A DNA stretch of 64,000 bases, taken from assembly GCA_036873135.1 (NCBI GenBank), contig JAPTYO010000013.1:18535901-18599900 (forward strand), read 5' to 3'. Numbering within the stretch: position 1 is the stretch's first letter; each line of letters starts with the position of its first letter. The position numbers and the translations under genes were made by a program. Below the pieces are notes generated by a model, which was not told the origin of the DNA, did no database searches, and saw nothing but the letters and a program-made list of their open reading frames with translations. Shown piece after piece: positions 34,311 through 46,904 of the stretch. This DNA comes from Clarkia xantiana subsp. parviflora. Its lineage: Eukaryota > Streptophyta > Magnoliopsida > Myrtales > Onagraceae.

Positions 34311-36507
34311 TTGCCTCCACACTTAGAATCTTTTCTCTATCCCTGACTATGTACGCTGTATCCATATGCTTGATGTATACACAGGTTGTATGCCAACACC
34401 TTGTTGTATGCTAACACTTGGTAATATGCTGACATATAGTAGCATGTTGACAGCTTGCAATATGCTGACTGTCATCCTGAGCAAAACACTTAGAAAATAT
34501 TTCGCCCTTGTAATCATGTATGCTGCGAGTATGAGCTCGATGTCGACATGAAAGGTTGATGTGTTGAAGAAGTTGCCCCCCTTGCATGATGCTTGTTACT
34601 TGTTGCGCGAAGACTAACGAGCCTTGTACATACATAGTTGTCTCACATAGAGCGTCCATTGCATAAATGTTTGTATAAGTGTTGATGCGTGTTTGCGCAC
34701 TGATTGTATTGTTGGTTGCATTATTCAGGATATCAGATCTTGCTATTTTCTTGTCGGAATTAATCTTCCCACGGCTGTTATCATGAGTAAGTCTACTATT
34801 TCCATTATGCGGGTAACTCTGTGTTCAGATGTCGACATGGTTGAGCAGCTAAATAATACACCAAGTGTAGATGCTGATGTCCTTGCTTGATTAATTGATT
34901 TCTGTACATATATACGTCCTTCTGAAGATTTGTTATGTTGATGATCTTTATGACTCGTATCATGTTGTAATGTAAGTCGGACAGATGGAAAAAGCTTGTC
35001 TTTGCAGATAGCTGATGTATACAGTAATCCGCTTGTTGGAAGGAATGTCCGTACAATTGCCCCCGCTACTCTGGAGTCTCCAAACATGGTCGCGGTAAAG
35101 GACTTGTGAGTAAGACACCTCCTTGTATCTTCTTTGAACTTGTTAATTATCCAAGTTGTTGCTTTCATGTTGCTAAACGCGTGGTTGCAGTTCCTGGCTA
35201 TAGCACAATTCTCAAAAGATCCGATGCAGGGGCGCGTTCCTCGAGCGATTCTAAGATACCGAGTACGACCGTGCTAACTCCTTCTTGTGATAAAGGGAAT
35301 AAAGTTGAGGGTCGTGCGGTGGTGCCTTTTGCACCCGGTCGAGGGACCGGCCCAAGGAGGAGCGTTCCTCCCATTGTGGTAAGCGTTGTTTACTTCTTCA
35401 CACTTGAAACTTGATTTTGAAGACGACTGATTTTGATGCACGCATTGCTGATTGTCGCGCTTATGTTGAAGAGCTATATCGTATTGAAGTTAAAGCGACC
35501 ATCCTTGCCGTGTCTTTTGTGCGGATGACGACATTGCCTTTGATGTTGACATTATAAACTTTTTGCCATAGATCCTTGGAGATGATACTATCTCTTGGTT
35601 GGTGTCAGGTTGTCTGTTTCCAGTATGTTGAACCCTTTGTGAATGGGTTGATGTTGTTTTGAGGTTTTCGATAAATCTTTGTTTATGCCTTTGCTTGCAT
35701 GGTATTTCATCACTTGGACCTGTTTTCAATAATAATAAACATGTGATAACTTGTTAGTAATATTTCATACCTTCCGTTATCTTCATTGTCCGTGTGTATT
35801 GGACTTGCATGATAGGATTGAACTCTTTGTTGTGATGGATAGAACATACGATGTTGCGACTTGCACATTGCAGGGTGTTATGTACCCTTGGTACTTGTAG
35901 CATTGCATGTAGTAATGTACTTGGCACTTGACCTTTGACATGTAGCAGTGTTGTCTTGACGTAGCAAGACTTAAGTTTATACCGTCTCTTAGTTCCACCT
36001 AAGGCGACGTTGTTGCAAGATATTTCTTGCATATTTTTCTATTTTTGCGTTAAATTCTAAAGAGCAAGATAACGTTATACAAGACTCGACTTGTAAGTTT
36101 GATGATTTTTGTACAAGGTTTGCTTTAAAAAGCGTATAACATGAAGCTATCCTTTTTCAGGCATAAGTCTTCATGGTGTATGAACCCTTAAGAGAGTATG
36201 CATACTTTTAGTGTGTGGGGTTGTCGTCTAACAAGAGGACTTCCGCCACGATGGGGTGATCAGTCCCACTTAAGTGCCGCATCCTGGTTTGTATGCAGCG
36301 AATGGCTATGAACATGAGGATTTGCTTCTAAGAGCATTTCGCAGCATGCCATTTTTTAGAAGTAAACATGGTGTTTGCCCTTACAAAGAGGATATCACAG
36401 CATGCTACTTTTGATAGTAAATCTTGGTGTTTATCCAAGATATTGCTTGCTGTTGACGCCTTTGGAATAGTCGTCACTTTGAGTAGAGAATTTTATAAGT
36501 CCCTTTT
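34311..36507 (-). other. Internal region of element E2 left of element F
   Basis: The region is collinear with 61561-63700 of E1. A 141-codon minus-strand frame (34743-35168) is open in both copies (61816-62241), with about 14 residue differences and no recognisable domain. Neither RT nor integrase motifs appear. The join to element F is at about 36508. Confidence 0.65.
34743..35168 (-). CDS. Unrecognised 141-codon frame in E2
   Basis: A Met-to-stop frame rich in Thr, Ser, Arg and Lys lies on the element's sense strand, about half-way between the gag and the 3' LTR once F is removed. I do not recognise it. The same frame is uninterrupted in E1 (61816-62241). By eye most nucleotide differences between the two copies change the residue, which argues against selection on the protein. 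It may be an accidental frame in young sequence. Confidence 0.25.
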   Translation of the reverse strand: MKATTWIINKFKEDTRRCLTHKSFTATMFGDSRVAGAIVRTFLPTSGLLYTSAICKDKLFPSVRLTLQHDTSHKDHQHNKSSEGRIYVQKSINQARTSASTLGVLFSCSTMSTSEHRVTRIMEIVDLLMITAVGRLIPTRK

Positions 36508-37302
36508 TGTACCTAAGCGAATAACGAATTAAACACCTAGGTATAAAATCGGTCTACGATTAGAAATTCGAGTTCGGAGGTTCTATTACGAATTAAAAAT
36601 ATATGATTTTTAATTACGCCCTTTCGGTACTCAATTCACTTAATTTGCCAATTTTATTATTAATTAATACCCCAAATGGACTAAAAAACAAAATAAAACC
36701 TAATAACACTATCGAACAATTTTTTTTGTTAAAAAATACAAATTAACATATTCACATAACACAACTTAAATAATCAAATTTTTAATTAACCTAAATCAAT
36801 TAAATTTTTATTATTTAAACATAAATGTGATTAATACCATAATAATAATAATAACATAATAATAATAAATATAATAATTAATTAATTAATTAATTAACTA
36901 ATTAATTTAAAAAAAAAAAGTAACGCAGCGGGAAGGCCCTCACCTGCAATGGAGGTCGGGGCTGGCAGGGGCCACGGCAGGCGGCCCGGTCGGTGCTCGG
37001 AATGAAGACGACGGCCGCAGCGGGGGGGCTCCGGCAAGGACGGCGGAGGCAGCGGCGTAACGGACAGCAAGATCTGGCGCGACGGAGTTTGTGACAATCG
37101 AACCAGCAGAGCGGACGGGACAAAGGGTGGCTCGCCGGCGCCGGAATCCACACGGGAGGGAGGACGAAGACTTCGGCGACCTGGGGCGGCGGCACGGTGG
37201 CCTGGTCAGACCGTAGGAAGCCAGAGACGGAGGTGGTTCGGCGCGGCGCAGAGGCGGACGGGATGGCGGCGGTCATTGGCTCCGGTGGTCACAGGCGAAG
37301 AA

Positions 37303-37349
<47 letters not shown>

Positions 37350-37971
37350 TGTGGTCGGCGACGGGCAGGCTGGGCGATGGTCGGCTGGATGAGGTAGCCG
37401 TCGTGGCTGCCGGACGTCACGTGGCAGGCGAACGGCGGCGGCTCGTCGCCGGCGGGAGGAGCCCCAGTTGAGCGGGGATCAGATAAAAAAAAAACTTTTT
37501 CTGATCACTAGAAGACAAAAATCGCACAGAACCCGAGGAATAATGTATTATTGCTTCTTATTGGTGTTTTTGTGTGTCCTCTACAATGTAAAACTAGACC
37601 CCTATTTATACTAAAACCCTAGTCTAGTTTACAGATAAAATTTAATTAAAAAATGCTAACAAATAATTATTCTGGAGAATATTCCTAAGGATATTTATCT
37701 TTATAGATAATTATTTTTTTTGAATAAAAAATAATATCTGGAGATAAATATCTTACAGATAATTTTATAAAATAAAAAAACTAATTATTATATATATATT
37801 TTAAAAAATTCCGAAAATATTAAATAAATTCGAAATAATTTAAAATAGATTTTATAATAATTTCCCTAATGTGCCCTTGAGCATTTTTGGAGACTTTGTG
37901 GCTTGACGCGCCCGGAATTTGACGTATCATGTGTAACGTCGTTACGTCCGGGTCAAAATCGAGTGTTTACA
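36508..37971 (-). repeat. 3' LTR of element F, truncated
   Basis: It matches 55478-56910 but lacks the first about 103 bp of the plus-strand LTR; only TGT may remain before acctaagcg. A reversed TATA box is at 37603-37610. It contains a GC-rich block (36920-37480) and a GA microsatellite (about 37301-37347). Confidence 0.9.
37301..37347. repeat. (GA)n microsatellite
   Basis: A GA tract of about 46 bases in the 3' LTR of F. The 5' LTR copy (about 56262-56284) is much shorter. Confidence 0.95.
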
Positions 37972-37984
37972 GTTTGCCCCTCTT
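37972..37984 (-). promoter_or_regulatory. Polypurine tract of element F
   Basis: The minus strand reads AAAGAGGGGCAAAC, abutting the LTR start TGTAAACAC. Element G has the equivalent AAAGAGGGGCAAC at its LTR. Confidence 0.85.
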
Positions 37985-38149
37985 TAGACGAACTCCCGTA
38001 GAACGTGTTCGAAGGGGTTTGTCCAAAGACGAGGAAACACTGATTTTGACCAGAAAGTATATTCTCTTCCAATTCTTCAAAGTCTTCAATGTGGCTCATA
38101 TGCTTATTCTGGTGCGGAAAGATAAAACCTCTGTCGGCGGGACGCTTGT

Positions 38150-39010
38150 TGGCGGTGCCTCCATTAGCGATGCAGAAAGTAAAGCCTTCAGTGGCGGTGT
38201 AGAAAAGTAAAGCCTCGGTCGGCGGTGCCTCTGTTGGCGGTGCCTCCGTTGGCGGTGCAGAAAGTAAAGACCTCAATCGACGATGCCTCCAGTGGTGTGC
38301 GACAAGGAAAAGCCTCCAGTGGCGGTGCGGAAAGTAAAGCCTCCAGTGGCGTGCAGAAAAAAAAAGCCTCCAGTGGCGTGCGGGAAAGTAAAGCCTCTAG
38401 TGGTGTGCAGAAAAGTAAAGCCTCCAGTGGCGTGCGGGAAAGTAAAGCCTCCAGTGGCGTGCGGAAAAGTAAAGCCTAAAGTGGCGTGCGGGAAAGTAAA
38501 GCCTCCAGCGGAAAAGTAAAGCCTCCAATGGCGTGCGGGAAAGTAAAGCCTCCAGTGGCGTGCGGGAAAGTAAAGCCTCCAGTGGCGTGCAGAAAAGTAA
38601 AGCCTCCAGTGGCGTGCGGAAAAGTAAAGCCTCCAATGGCGTGCGGAAAAGTAAAGCCTCCAGTGGCGTGCGGAAAAGTAAAGCCTCCAGTGGCGTGCGG
38701 AAAAGTAAAGCCTCCAGTGGCGTGCAGAAAAGAAAAACCTTGATCGACGATGCCTCCAGTGGCGTGCGACAAGGAAAAGCCTCCAGTGGCGTACAGTAAA
38801 GTAAAAACCTCGATCGATGATGCCATCAGTGGCGTGCGACAAGGAAAAGCCTCATGTGTCGGAGAAATGCCTCTAGTGGCGTCCGATGGAGAAGAGCCTC
38901 TACTGGCGTGTGTCGGAGAAATGCCTCTAGTGGCGTCCGTCGGAGAAGAGCCTCTAGTGGTATATGTCGGAGAAATGCCTCTAGTGGCGTCCGTTGGATA
39001 AGGGCCTCGA
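38150..39010. repeat. 27-bp tandem array in element F
   Basis: About 25 units of cctccagtggcgtgcggaa plus agtaaag (27 bp) lie between 38280 and 38800, with diverged variants on either side. The period divides by three, producing nine-residue repeats such as ARHWRLYFS in long minus-strand frames that are not credible genes. Confidence 0.93.
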
Positions 39011-39345
39011 GTGGCTTGACGACTTGAATGCATGTCCCTAATTTTTACCTAAACTGCGCATGACGCGAAAACTTAGCGGGATCTCTTTCTTTCTTTTTTT
39101 TTTCTTTTTTTTTTTAATCTCTCATATTCTCTCCTTTTGCCACGGTCAGAATTATAGACCGTGCCCCTTGGTTTTCCTAATTTTTGCATGGATTGCCCCT
39201 TGGGGTTTTTTATTCCATCGGGATTTTATTTTCTCTCCTTTTGCCATGATTGCAATTTCTGAATTTGCTATCATGCCCCTCATTTCCTAATTTTTCCTAG
39301 GCCGCCCTTTCGGGTTTTCAACCTAACGGAAGCACTCTTTTTTTT
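39011..39345. other. Pyrimidine-rich module of element F
   Basis: It contains ctctccttttgccatgatt and ccgccctttcgggttttc phrases, which recur at 40670-40760 and in element G at 45985-46220 and 46640-46880. No coding is seen. Confidence 0.7.
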
Positions 39346-40610
39346 TTTGTAGCCGATTAAACGGTGGCTGTGACCCGTACTTTATTTCCCGTCACGATGC
39401 GAGAGTATTTGTAGCCATTTGGAGGGTGGCTGTGACCCTTTTAAATGATTTCCCGGCCTCACAAGATTCACGAGAATACTCTTTATATGTAGCCATTTCG
39501 AGGGTGGCTATGGCCCTTTCAACAATCTCCCATCCTCTCAGGATTCGATGAACACTCTTTGTAGGTGGCCATTTTAGGGGTGGCTGTGGCCCATTCACTC
39601 ATTTCCCGCCTTCAATGTTGCGAGAGTGCTCTATATCTGTAGCCGTTTGAAGGGTGGTTGTGGCCCTTTATTTTGTAGTCATTTTAGGGACGACTTGGCC
39701 CTTTTTTATTTTCTCGCCTTTACAAGATTCGCGGGGTCACTCTTTTATCTATAGCCATTTGGAGGGTGGCTGTGGCCCTTTATTTTGTAGTCGTTTTAGG
39801 GACGTCTGTGGCTCTTTTTTATTTTCCCGCCCTCGCAGGATTCGCGGGGTCACTCTTTTATCTGTAGCCATTTGGAGGGTGGCTGTGGCCCTTTATTTTG
39901 TAGTCGTTTTAGGGACGACTGTGGCCTTTTTTTATTTTCCCGCCCTCACATGATTCGCGGGGTCACTCTTTTATCTGTAGCCATTTGGAGGGTGGCTGTG
40001 GCCCTTTCACTTATTTTCCGCTTTTGATGTTGCGGGAGTGCTCTTTATCTGTAACCATTTGAAGCGTGGTTGTGGCCCTTTATTTTGTAGTCGTTTTAGG
40101 GACGACTGTGGCCCTTTTTTATTTTCCCGCCCTTTCAAGATTTGCGGGATCACTCTTTTATCTTTAGCCGTTTGGAGGGTGGCTGTGGCCCTTTCACTTA
40201 TTCTCCGCTTTTGATGTTGCGGGAGCGTTCTTTATCTGTAACCATTTGAAGGCTGGTTGTGGCCCTTTATTTTGTAGTCGTTTTAGGGACGACTGTGGCC
40301 CTTTTTATTTTCCCGCCCTTTCAAGATTTGCGGTGTCACTCTTTTATCTTTAGCCGTTTGGAGGGTGGCTGTGGCCCTTTCACTTATTCTCCGCTTTTGA
40401 TGTTGCGGGAGCGCTCTTTATCTGTAGCCATTTGAAGGGTGGCCGTGACCCTTTTTTTTTATAGTCATTTTAGGGATGACTGTGACCCTTTTATTTGTAG
40501 TTGATTTAGGAACAACTGTGACCCTTTTATTTCTTCACTGCTCTCGCAATATTAGCACAAACACTCTCTTCATTTTCCTGTAGCCGATTAAAGGGCGGCT
40601 GTGATCCTAA
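39346..40610. repeat. Complex tandem array in element F
   Basis: Diverged units alternate a tgtagccatttggagggtgg block with a tgtagtcgttttagggacga block, separated by tcccgccctcgcaggattcg or ccgcttttgatgttgcggg segments. More than eight blocks occur. No gene is supported. Confidence 0.88.
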
Positions 40611-41980
40611 AAATAACTGAGTTTTTTTTTTGCTCTTCTTTTTTTTTTTGCTCTTTTTTTTTTGCTTTTTTCATCTCACCTTTTGCCATGATTTCCCCTG
40701 CGGGTTTTCAATCATGCCCCTCTCCCTGACTTTTGCCTAGGTTTTCAACCTAGCGGGAATTTATTTTTTTCTCTCTATTTTCTTTTTTCCTATGGAAAGA
40801 AAATCTACAGAAACTAATCAACAACAACTATATTACATGCCCCCTAATAGCAGATTAAACCTTTTACTTTCTCAGAACCTCTCCGGAGGAAAACTTGTCA
40901 AATAAGTTGATTATGTCGATGTCTTGAATGGAAGATCCTTTCAATGGGCGGACGACACCGAAAATAATTTCTTCTTTTTCTTCTTCCTCTCAAATGCTCT
41001 TTTATTAGCACGGTCGATCTTCATGGAATCTCGATCTTTTTTAATAGGAAGATCTCTGGATGTCTTCTATCTTCAACCATGCTTGATCTTAACATGAATG
41101 CCCCACGGCTACATCTGACTGGTTCATAATTCGTCGCATGCTGGACGAATGGCCTGATTAATGAACGCACGTGGATGGCGTTGACTTAGGCATAGATTTC
41201 GTCCGAGGTATCTGGGATAACTGGCATAAGAATGGTCGGCGAGCGAAGGGCCGTACATGAGATGTGATCTTCAGGAGTTTTGATTTGGATGATTATCCAA
41301 GCTGCACAACGAGTAAGGAAAAACTCAAATTTTGGGGATAAAAATTATCACAACTTCTCTTACCTGGGAGTTGGATTTTTCAGTGGGCAATGTGCTCGCT
41401 ATGCGACTGGACCGGCTGCATGTCCTGATTCTCCTGCTCCACAACTTGTATATGTACACCTGCTGAAAAGTACATGCCCCTAGTGGCAGACTAAAAATTC
41501 CAGAACTTTTTTCGGAAAAGGATTCGTTTGATCGAGTCAAGCTGCATTGACCGGCACATTGAATCTTCACAGGATTCTTGATGATCTCTTGAAATTTTCT
41601 CATCTCTTGACATGTCCGATCTCAATGGGAGATGCCCCCATGGTTACCGCTGAATGGTTTAAACCTGGCCACATAACGGTTGTATACCTCGTCTTGGAAA
41701 GCGTATGAATTTCACACATGGTAGGTGAGATTTTTCATAGAAACTCTTCAAAGCGTTCACGTTTCACGCGGTTGCGGCATTGGTTGAAGTGGTCATCCGA
41801 CCTGCAAAATAGTAGGGACACTCAAATCTCAAGGAAAAAATTAAGTACAGTTTAACGCACCTCAACGTTAGATATCTCGAGTGTGCGATTTGTTCGTTGT
41901 GCAACTGGATGACTGCATGTTCTTTTTTGTTGCCCCATTTAGCCGGCATAACTTATGTGTACATGATACCTTAACCAAGG
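40611..41980 (-). other. Diverged duplicated region of element F
   Basis: After a T-rich module, two distantly similar stretches (about 41080-41480 and 41620-41960) share gcccc-ggctac-ctgaatggtt, acttctcttacctggga-like and gtgcgatttgttcgttgtgc phrases. On the minus strand each shows an exon-like segment followed by GT. No domain is recognised. Confidence 0.5.
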
Positions 41981-43306
41981 GTACCTGAAAAGAGTGAATG
42001 AAAAATCAGTGTAGAGAATATAAGAAATCATGCATGATTTTTTGAAAACTCTAATGCCATTCATTTCATAATTTTGATTACTTTTTTGAAAAAGAATCAA
42101 AATTTGTGATCAAATGTGTTTTGCACCATCATGGAGTTTACTGAGTTTGCTGAGTGCATTATCTGGCTCGAACGCGAAACGAATGCTCAAAACAAAGTTT
42201 TTTTCAAAAAGGTTTTATTGTCCTTTGTTTAAACTCGAATAGCAGCAATCAACTGCACAGTTAAAATATTTTCTCAAAAAAGAATCAAAACTCCCATTTT
42301 TTAAATGCTCGCTCATGCGTATGTTGAAATGACGATCTTGCCAAAAAAGTGCAATACACCTTGGATAAAAACGAATGACACTTTGAGTTTTTTAAATGCC
42401 CGTGCATGCTCGAAAGTTAAAATTCTACTGTTAAGAAAGTTACAACTTACAACATATTACCTGAATGATGCATATGAAATGCATTTTTGAAGGTTAAAAT
42501 TCTAATCTAAGAAATTCACAACTTACAACAATTTACCTGAATAATGCATATGAAATGCATATTTTGAAATGAAAATTTCAGGTGGATTTTTTTTTTTAAA
42601 TAGTGCAATTGAGATGAATGCGTGAATTTGAAAGCTCTATAACAAAAACTCAAAATTTTTCTGAAATGTTTTTTTTTAATAAAAAAAAATAATGCGTATT
42701 GAATGCATTCTAAAAAAAAAAACAGGTAAGAAGGTTTTTTGAAAATGATGCATATGCAACTCATGTTTGAATTTAAAAAACTCTAAGAGCCAAAAAGGAA
42801 CTCCAAATTTTCCTATTTTTTTTTAAATGATGCACATTGAATGCACTAACAGAAATTTACAACTTACATGAAAAGTTTTTTCCAAAAAATGCGTATGAAA
42901 CACATGTTTGAAATAAAACATTCTGGTAAGTAGTTTTGAAAATAACACATGGAATACATGTTTGAAACTAAAGGTTCTATGACTAAGAATGTGTACAATC
43001 TATCAACATATTGTTTTTCTTAGAAAAATGCACATGCGATGCACATGAGATGCATACTTGAGATGAAAGTTCTACAGTCAAGATAATTTACAAGTTATCT
43101 GAAAAGTATTTTTGCTTTTTTTGTTTTTTGAGGAAAAAACAATGCATCTTGGTTGCTCAAAATTAAGAATCAGACGATTTTTTTTATTTTTTTTAAATGA
43201 TGCATATGAGTTGCACGAAAATGAACACAAGATGCAAGCTTAAAAAAAAAAGTTCTACATCTGAGAAAAATTACAATTTACCTGAAAGTTTTTTCGAAAA
43301 TAATGC
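41981..43306 (-). repeat. Degenerate atgcatatgaaatgc repeats, left of element G
   Basis: Units of roughly 80-100 bp share a gatgcatatgaaatgcatgtttga start and an aacttacctgaaaagtttttt end. They continue on the other side of element G (53560-54950). These lie in the 5' untranslated part of element F. Confidence 0.8.
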
Positions 43307-44843
43307 TGTCGCACGTCAGATCCGGCCAACCGCTCTCGGAAATGAGCGGGTTTTGAAAATGTTATTTGTTGGATCGGCGAACAGCAGGGTCGGTCAAATA
43401 TGGAAATATCAACCGAACCGTGGAAAATAGAAAGAGTCGCCACCGATTAATTAAAGGCTAATCGGAATCCTAAAGTTGCCTAGGGTACATGATACTAACA
43501 TCCTAGGGCTTGAAATGGTCTGCGTCCAGAGGTTCGGGTTCGGGGGTTTGATTACATATTAAAAGCTCGCAAGCTAAAAATCCGCCCTTTCGGTACTTTG
43601 GCTTGTCTTGTCTTGTTTAATTTTTCACTAAAATATCCATTTTAAGGGCTGAATTGCAAGTATCAAAAAGTTCATGGCCGAGTTGCAATTATCAAGAAAT
43701 TCATGGCCAATTTGCAATTATCGAAAAGTTCATGGCCGAGTTGCAATTATCAAGAAATTCATGGCCAATTTGCAATTATCGAAAAGTTCATGGCTGAACT
43801 GAAAATAATTTTGGAAGCATGTTAAAATGACCATGAACTTCTCTGTACTAATTTTTAACACTTAACAGCGTTCTGAGATATATAAGTAATATAAACACAT
43901 ATAAAACTTATAGAAAATGAGAAATATGCAATATGTACATATATAAAACTTAAAGGTAATATAAATGACAAAGAAGTGAAATAAACAGATATATGACTTA
44001 ATAATGTATAAATATATATGTAAATGACAATAAGTAATATATATATATATATATATAACTTATAGATAATAAAATGACAAGATAAGTAAAACAGTTATAT
44101 AAAACTTGAAGATAATAGAAATATATATACATATGTATAGTGCGAAATAAAAGAATGGAAAATAAATAAAACGCTACATTGAAAGCGATGGATCTTTAAC
44201 CAACTTGCACTTTATTTATGCTTGAAATGTAAATACAACTTTTGATTAAGCAATACTCACATTGGGTTGTTTCCGAGTAAAATGTCGTGACACGTGGAAC
44301 CGAACCACGAATTATCAAGCACCGAGTTAACTATCACCCACTCGCTACTATTTTTTTATTACGCTGTGCTTGCTTTTATCTGAGACCTCACTTTGTATTT
44401 GTATTTCCCTCCTGAGGCCCCCTCCCCTTTCTCTCCGTGATCCCCCCCTTTGGTTCTGTCACTTACCATCCCTATTTATAGCGAACTTGATTTGATTTTT
44501 TTTTATTTTTATATATAATGCAACTTGAGAAGCATGTATAGATAAGTAGATAGGGAATGGGCTTGTGTGCATGGGGAGATGTGAGGGGATAGAATAGCTA
44601 CGTGGCCAATTAATGGCCAATCTTTTTTTTTTTTTTTTTTTTCTAATAAACTATACCTATATTTATTATAGCTAATTATCCTAACAATGTTTTCATCCTA
44701 ATTTTTTTGGTTTTTTTCTTAACTATGCTAATACTAATAAGATTTTACTAATTTTGTGGGTTTTTTCTAATTGCTCGATTATTCCCGGCTCGGTTCCACG
44801 TGTCACGATATTTTCCGACCCTGTCCAAAATCAGGTGTTTACA
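43307..44843 (-). repeat. 3' LTR of element G
   Basis: This 1537-bp LTR runs TGTCGCACG to GTGTTTACA on the plus strand. A reversed TATA box (tatttata) is at 44473-44480. An internal 58-bp-class tandem repeat (ttcatggccgagttgcaatt) lies at about 43664-43800, and a short TA tract at about 44037-44057. Confidence 0.95.
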
Positions 44844-44856
44844 GTTGCCCCTCTTT
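44844..44856 (-). promoter_or_regulatory. Polypurine tract of element G
   Basis: The minus strand reads AAAGAGGGGCAAC next to TGTAAACACC. Confidence 0.85.
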
Positions 44857-44984
44857 GAGCATGCGTTCATGGATGTGGTCCAATGAACGTATGTTCAAAG
44901 ACAAACAACTGATTTTGGGTCTTCCCGGCTAACCACATACAGTGCATACAAGATGAAACATACAACTTTTGGAAGCTAGACATC

Positions 44985-45735
44985 TATAGGTCCCGATCGT
45001 TGGCGGTGACTTGCGGAGCTGAACACCTAAAGGCTCCGTTCGTCGGGTTGTGACTCTCGGAATGCTGGATGACCACAGGTTCCGATTGTCTGCGGTGACT
45101 TGCGGAGCTGAACACCTAAAGGCTCCGTTCGTCGGGTTGTGACTCTCGGAATGCTGGATGACCACAGGTTCCGATTGTCGGCGGTGACTTGCGGAGCTGA
45201 ACACCTAAAGGCTCCGTTCGTCGGGTTGTGACTCTCGGAATGCTGGATGACCACAGGTCCCGATTATCGGTGGTGACTTGCGGAGCTGAACACCTAACGG
45301 CTCCGTTCGTCGGGTTGTGACTCTCGGAATGCTGGATGACCACAAGTTCCGATTGTCAGCAGTAACTTGCGAAGCTGAACACCTAAAGGCTTCGTTTGTC
45401 GGGTTGTGACTCTCGGAATGCTGGATGACCACAGGTTCCGATTGTCGGTGGTGACTTGCGGAGCTGAACACCTAAAGGCTCCGTTTGTCGGGTTGTGACT
45501 CTCGGAATGCTGGATGACCACAGGTCCCGATTGTCGGTGGTGACTTGCGGAGCTGAACACCTAAAGGCTCCGTTCGTCGGGTTGTGACTCTCGGAATGCT
45601 GGATGACCACAGGTCCCGATTATCGGTGGTGACTTGCGGAGCTGAACACCTAAAGGCTCCGTCGGTCGGGTTGTGACTCTCGGAATGCTGGATGACCACA
45701 GGTTCCGATTGTCGGTGATGCCAGCATTGGGGCGG
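44985..45735. repeat. 89-bp tandem array in element G
   Basis: Eight units are in exact 89-bp register (gaccacag at 45070, 45159, 45248, 45337, 45426, 45515, 45604 and 45693) with few differences. Overlapping minus-strand frames of about 75-88 residues arise from the array and are not genes. Confidence 0.97.
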
Positions 45736-46900
45736 CTATGTGAATGCACATCTTGGATAGCGGTGCCTGCATTAGTGCGGCAATGAGGTTTGACTTGTAG
45801 GAACAGACTGTAACAGTCCTACTCGTCTTTGGAAGGTGACTTGCGAGAGCAGACTGTAACAGTCTCGCTTGCCGATTCCGAATAACTCTGGGAAGTTAGG
45901 CATTCGAACGCCCCATTCTTGACAAATAAACCTTTTTTTTTTTTTTCAGCGATGTGCTGTGTTTTTCTCTCTCTTTTTCTTTTTTGCTTCTTTTTTTTCT
46001 CTCGGATTTCTCTCCTTTTGCTACGATCATTTTTTGATCGCACCTCTGGGTTCCCCTAATTTTTGCCTAGGCCGCCCTTTCGGGTTTTCTACCTAGCGGG
46101 GATTTTATTTCCTCTCCTTTTGCCATGATCGCCCTTTTGAGGGATTTTCAATCACGCCCCTCTTCCCTAAATTTTGCCTAAACCGCCCTTTCGGGTTTTC
46201 AGTTTAGCGGGAATTTTCTCTCAAATTTGGAAGTTCTTTTTAAAAATGATGCTCCATTGAAATGCGACTTACCAGAACAGACCGTAACAGTCCAGCTTGT
46301 CGATTTTGCATAGCTCTGGATGGCTGGCCATGAGAATGCCCCATTCTTTGATGAATGAATTTCTTTCAGCGATGTGCTGCATATTGTTTTTCGCTTCATT
46401 GCTGAGATATGCAGTTGATGCTGCTTTTTTCGAGCCTTTTATGCTTGTATTCCTCGCGGGGTTGACTGAAAATCATCTCTTGATTGAGTTAATTTTAGAG
46501 CATTTAGTTGTCCGCCCGCCTAGGTGCATCTCTGTGAGCTGGTAGGGGCAGCTCAGACAATGTTGATCATTGTGATTCTTCATCGCTACCTGGTGACAAT
46601 TACAGTTGTCCACAAAAATTTCTTTTTTCTTTTTTCATTTTTTTTTTAATTTTCTCTCGGATTTCTCTCCTTTTGCTACGATCATTTTTTTTATCGCACC
46701 TCTCGGTTCCCCTAATTTTGCCTAGGCCGCCCTTTCGGGTTTTCAACCTAGCGGGGATTTTATTTCCTCTCCTTTTGCCATGATCTCCCTTTTGAGGGAT
46801 TTTCGATCACGCCCCTCTTCCCTAAATTTTGCCTAAACCGCCCTTTCGGGTTTTCAGTTTAGCGGGAATTTTCTCTCAAAATTCGAAAATTGCATTCTGG
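45736..46900. repeat. Two-fold repeated 3' module of element G
   Basis: The block ctctcggatttctctcc ... ccgccctttcgggttttc ... agcgggaattttctctca occurs at about 45990-46222 and again at 46650-46880. A shared gactgtaacagtc phrase occurs at about 45807, 45850 and 46280. Element F has related modules. No gene is seen. Confidence 0.8.
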
Positions 46901-46904
46901 TTGC

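Noticed and set aside
36894..37397. Arg/Pro-rich frames in the F LTR as a host gene
   Set aside because: They lie wholly inside an LTR, are matched in the other LTR with unconstrained changes, and resemble no known domain.
38273..39033. Frames of 185-189 codons with ARHWRLYF or HATGGFTFP repeats
   Set aside because: Arise from the 27-bp tandem array; no non-repetitive domain.
44929..45749. Series of overlapping frames of 75-91 codons
   Set aside because: They follow the 89-bp array; each is the same repeat read with a frame change per unit.
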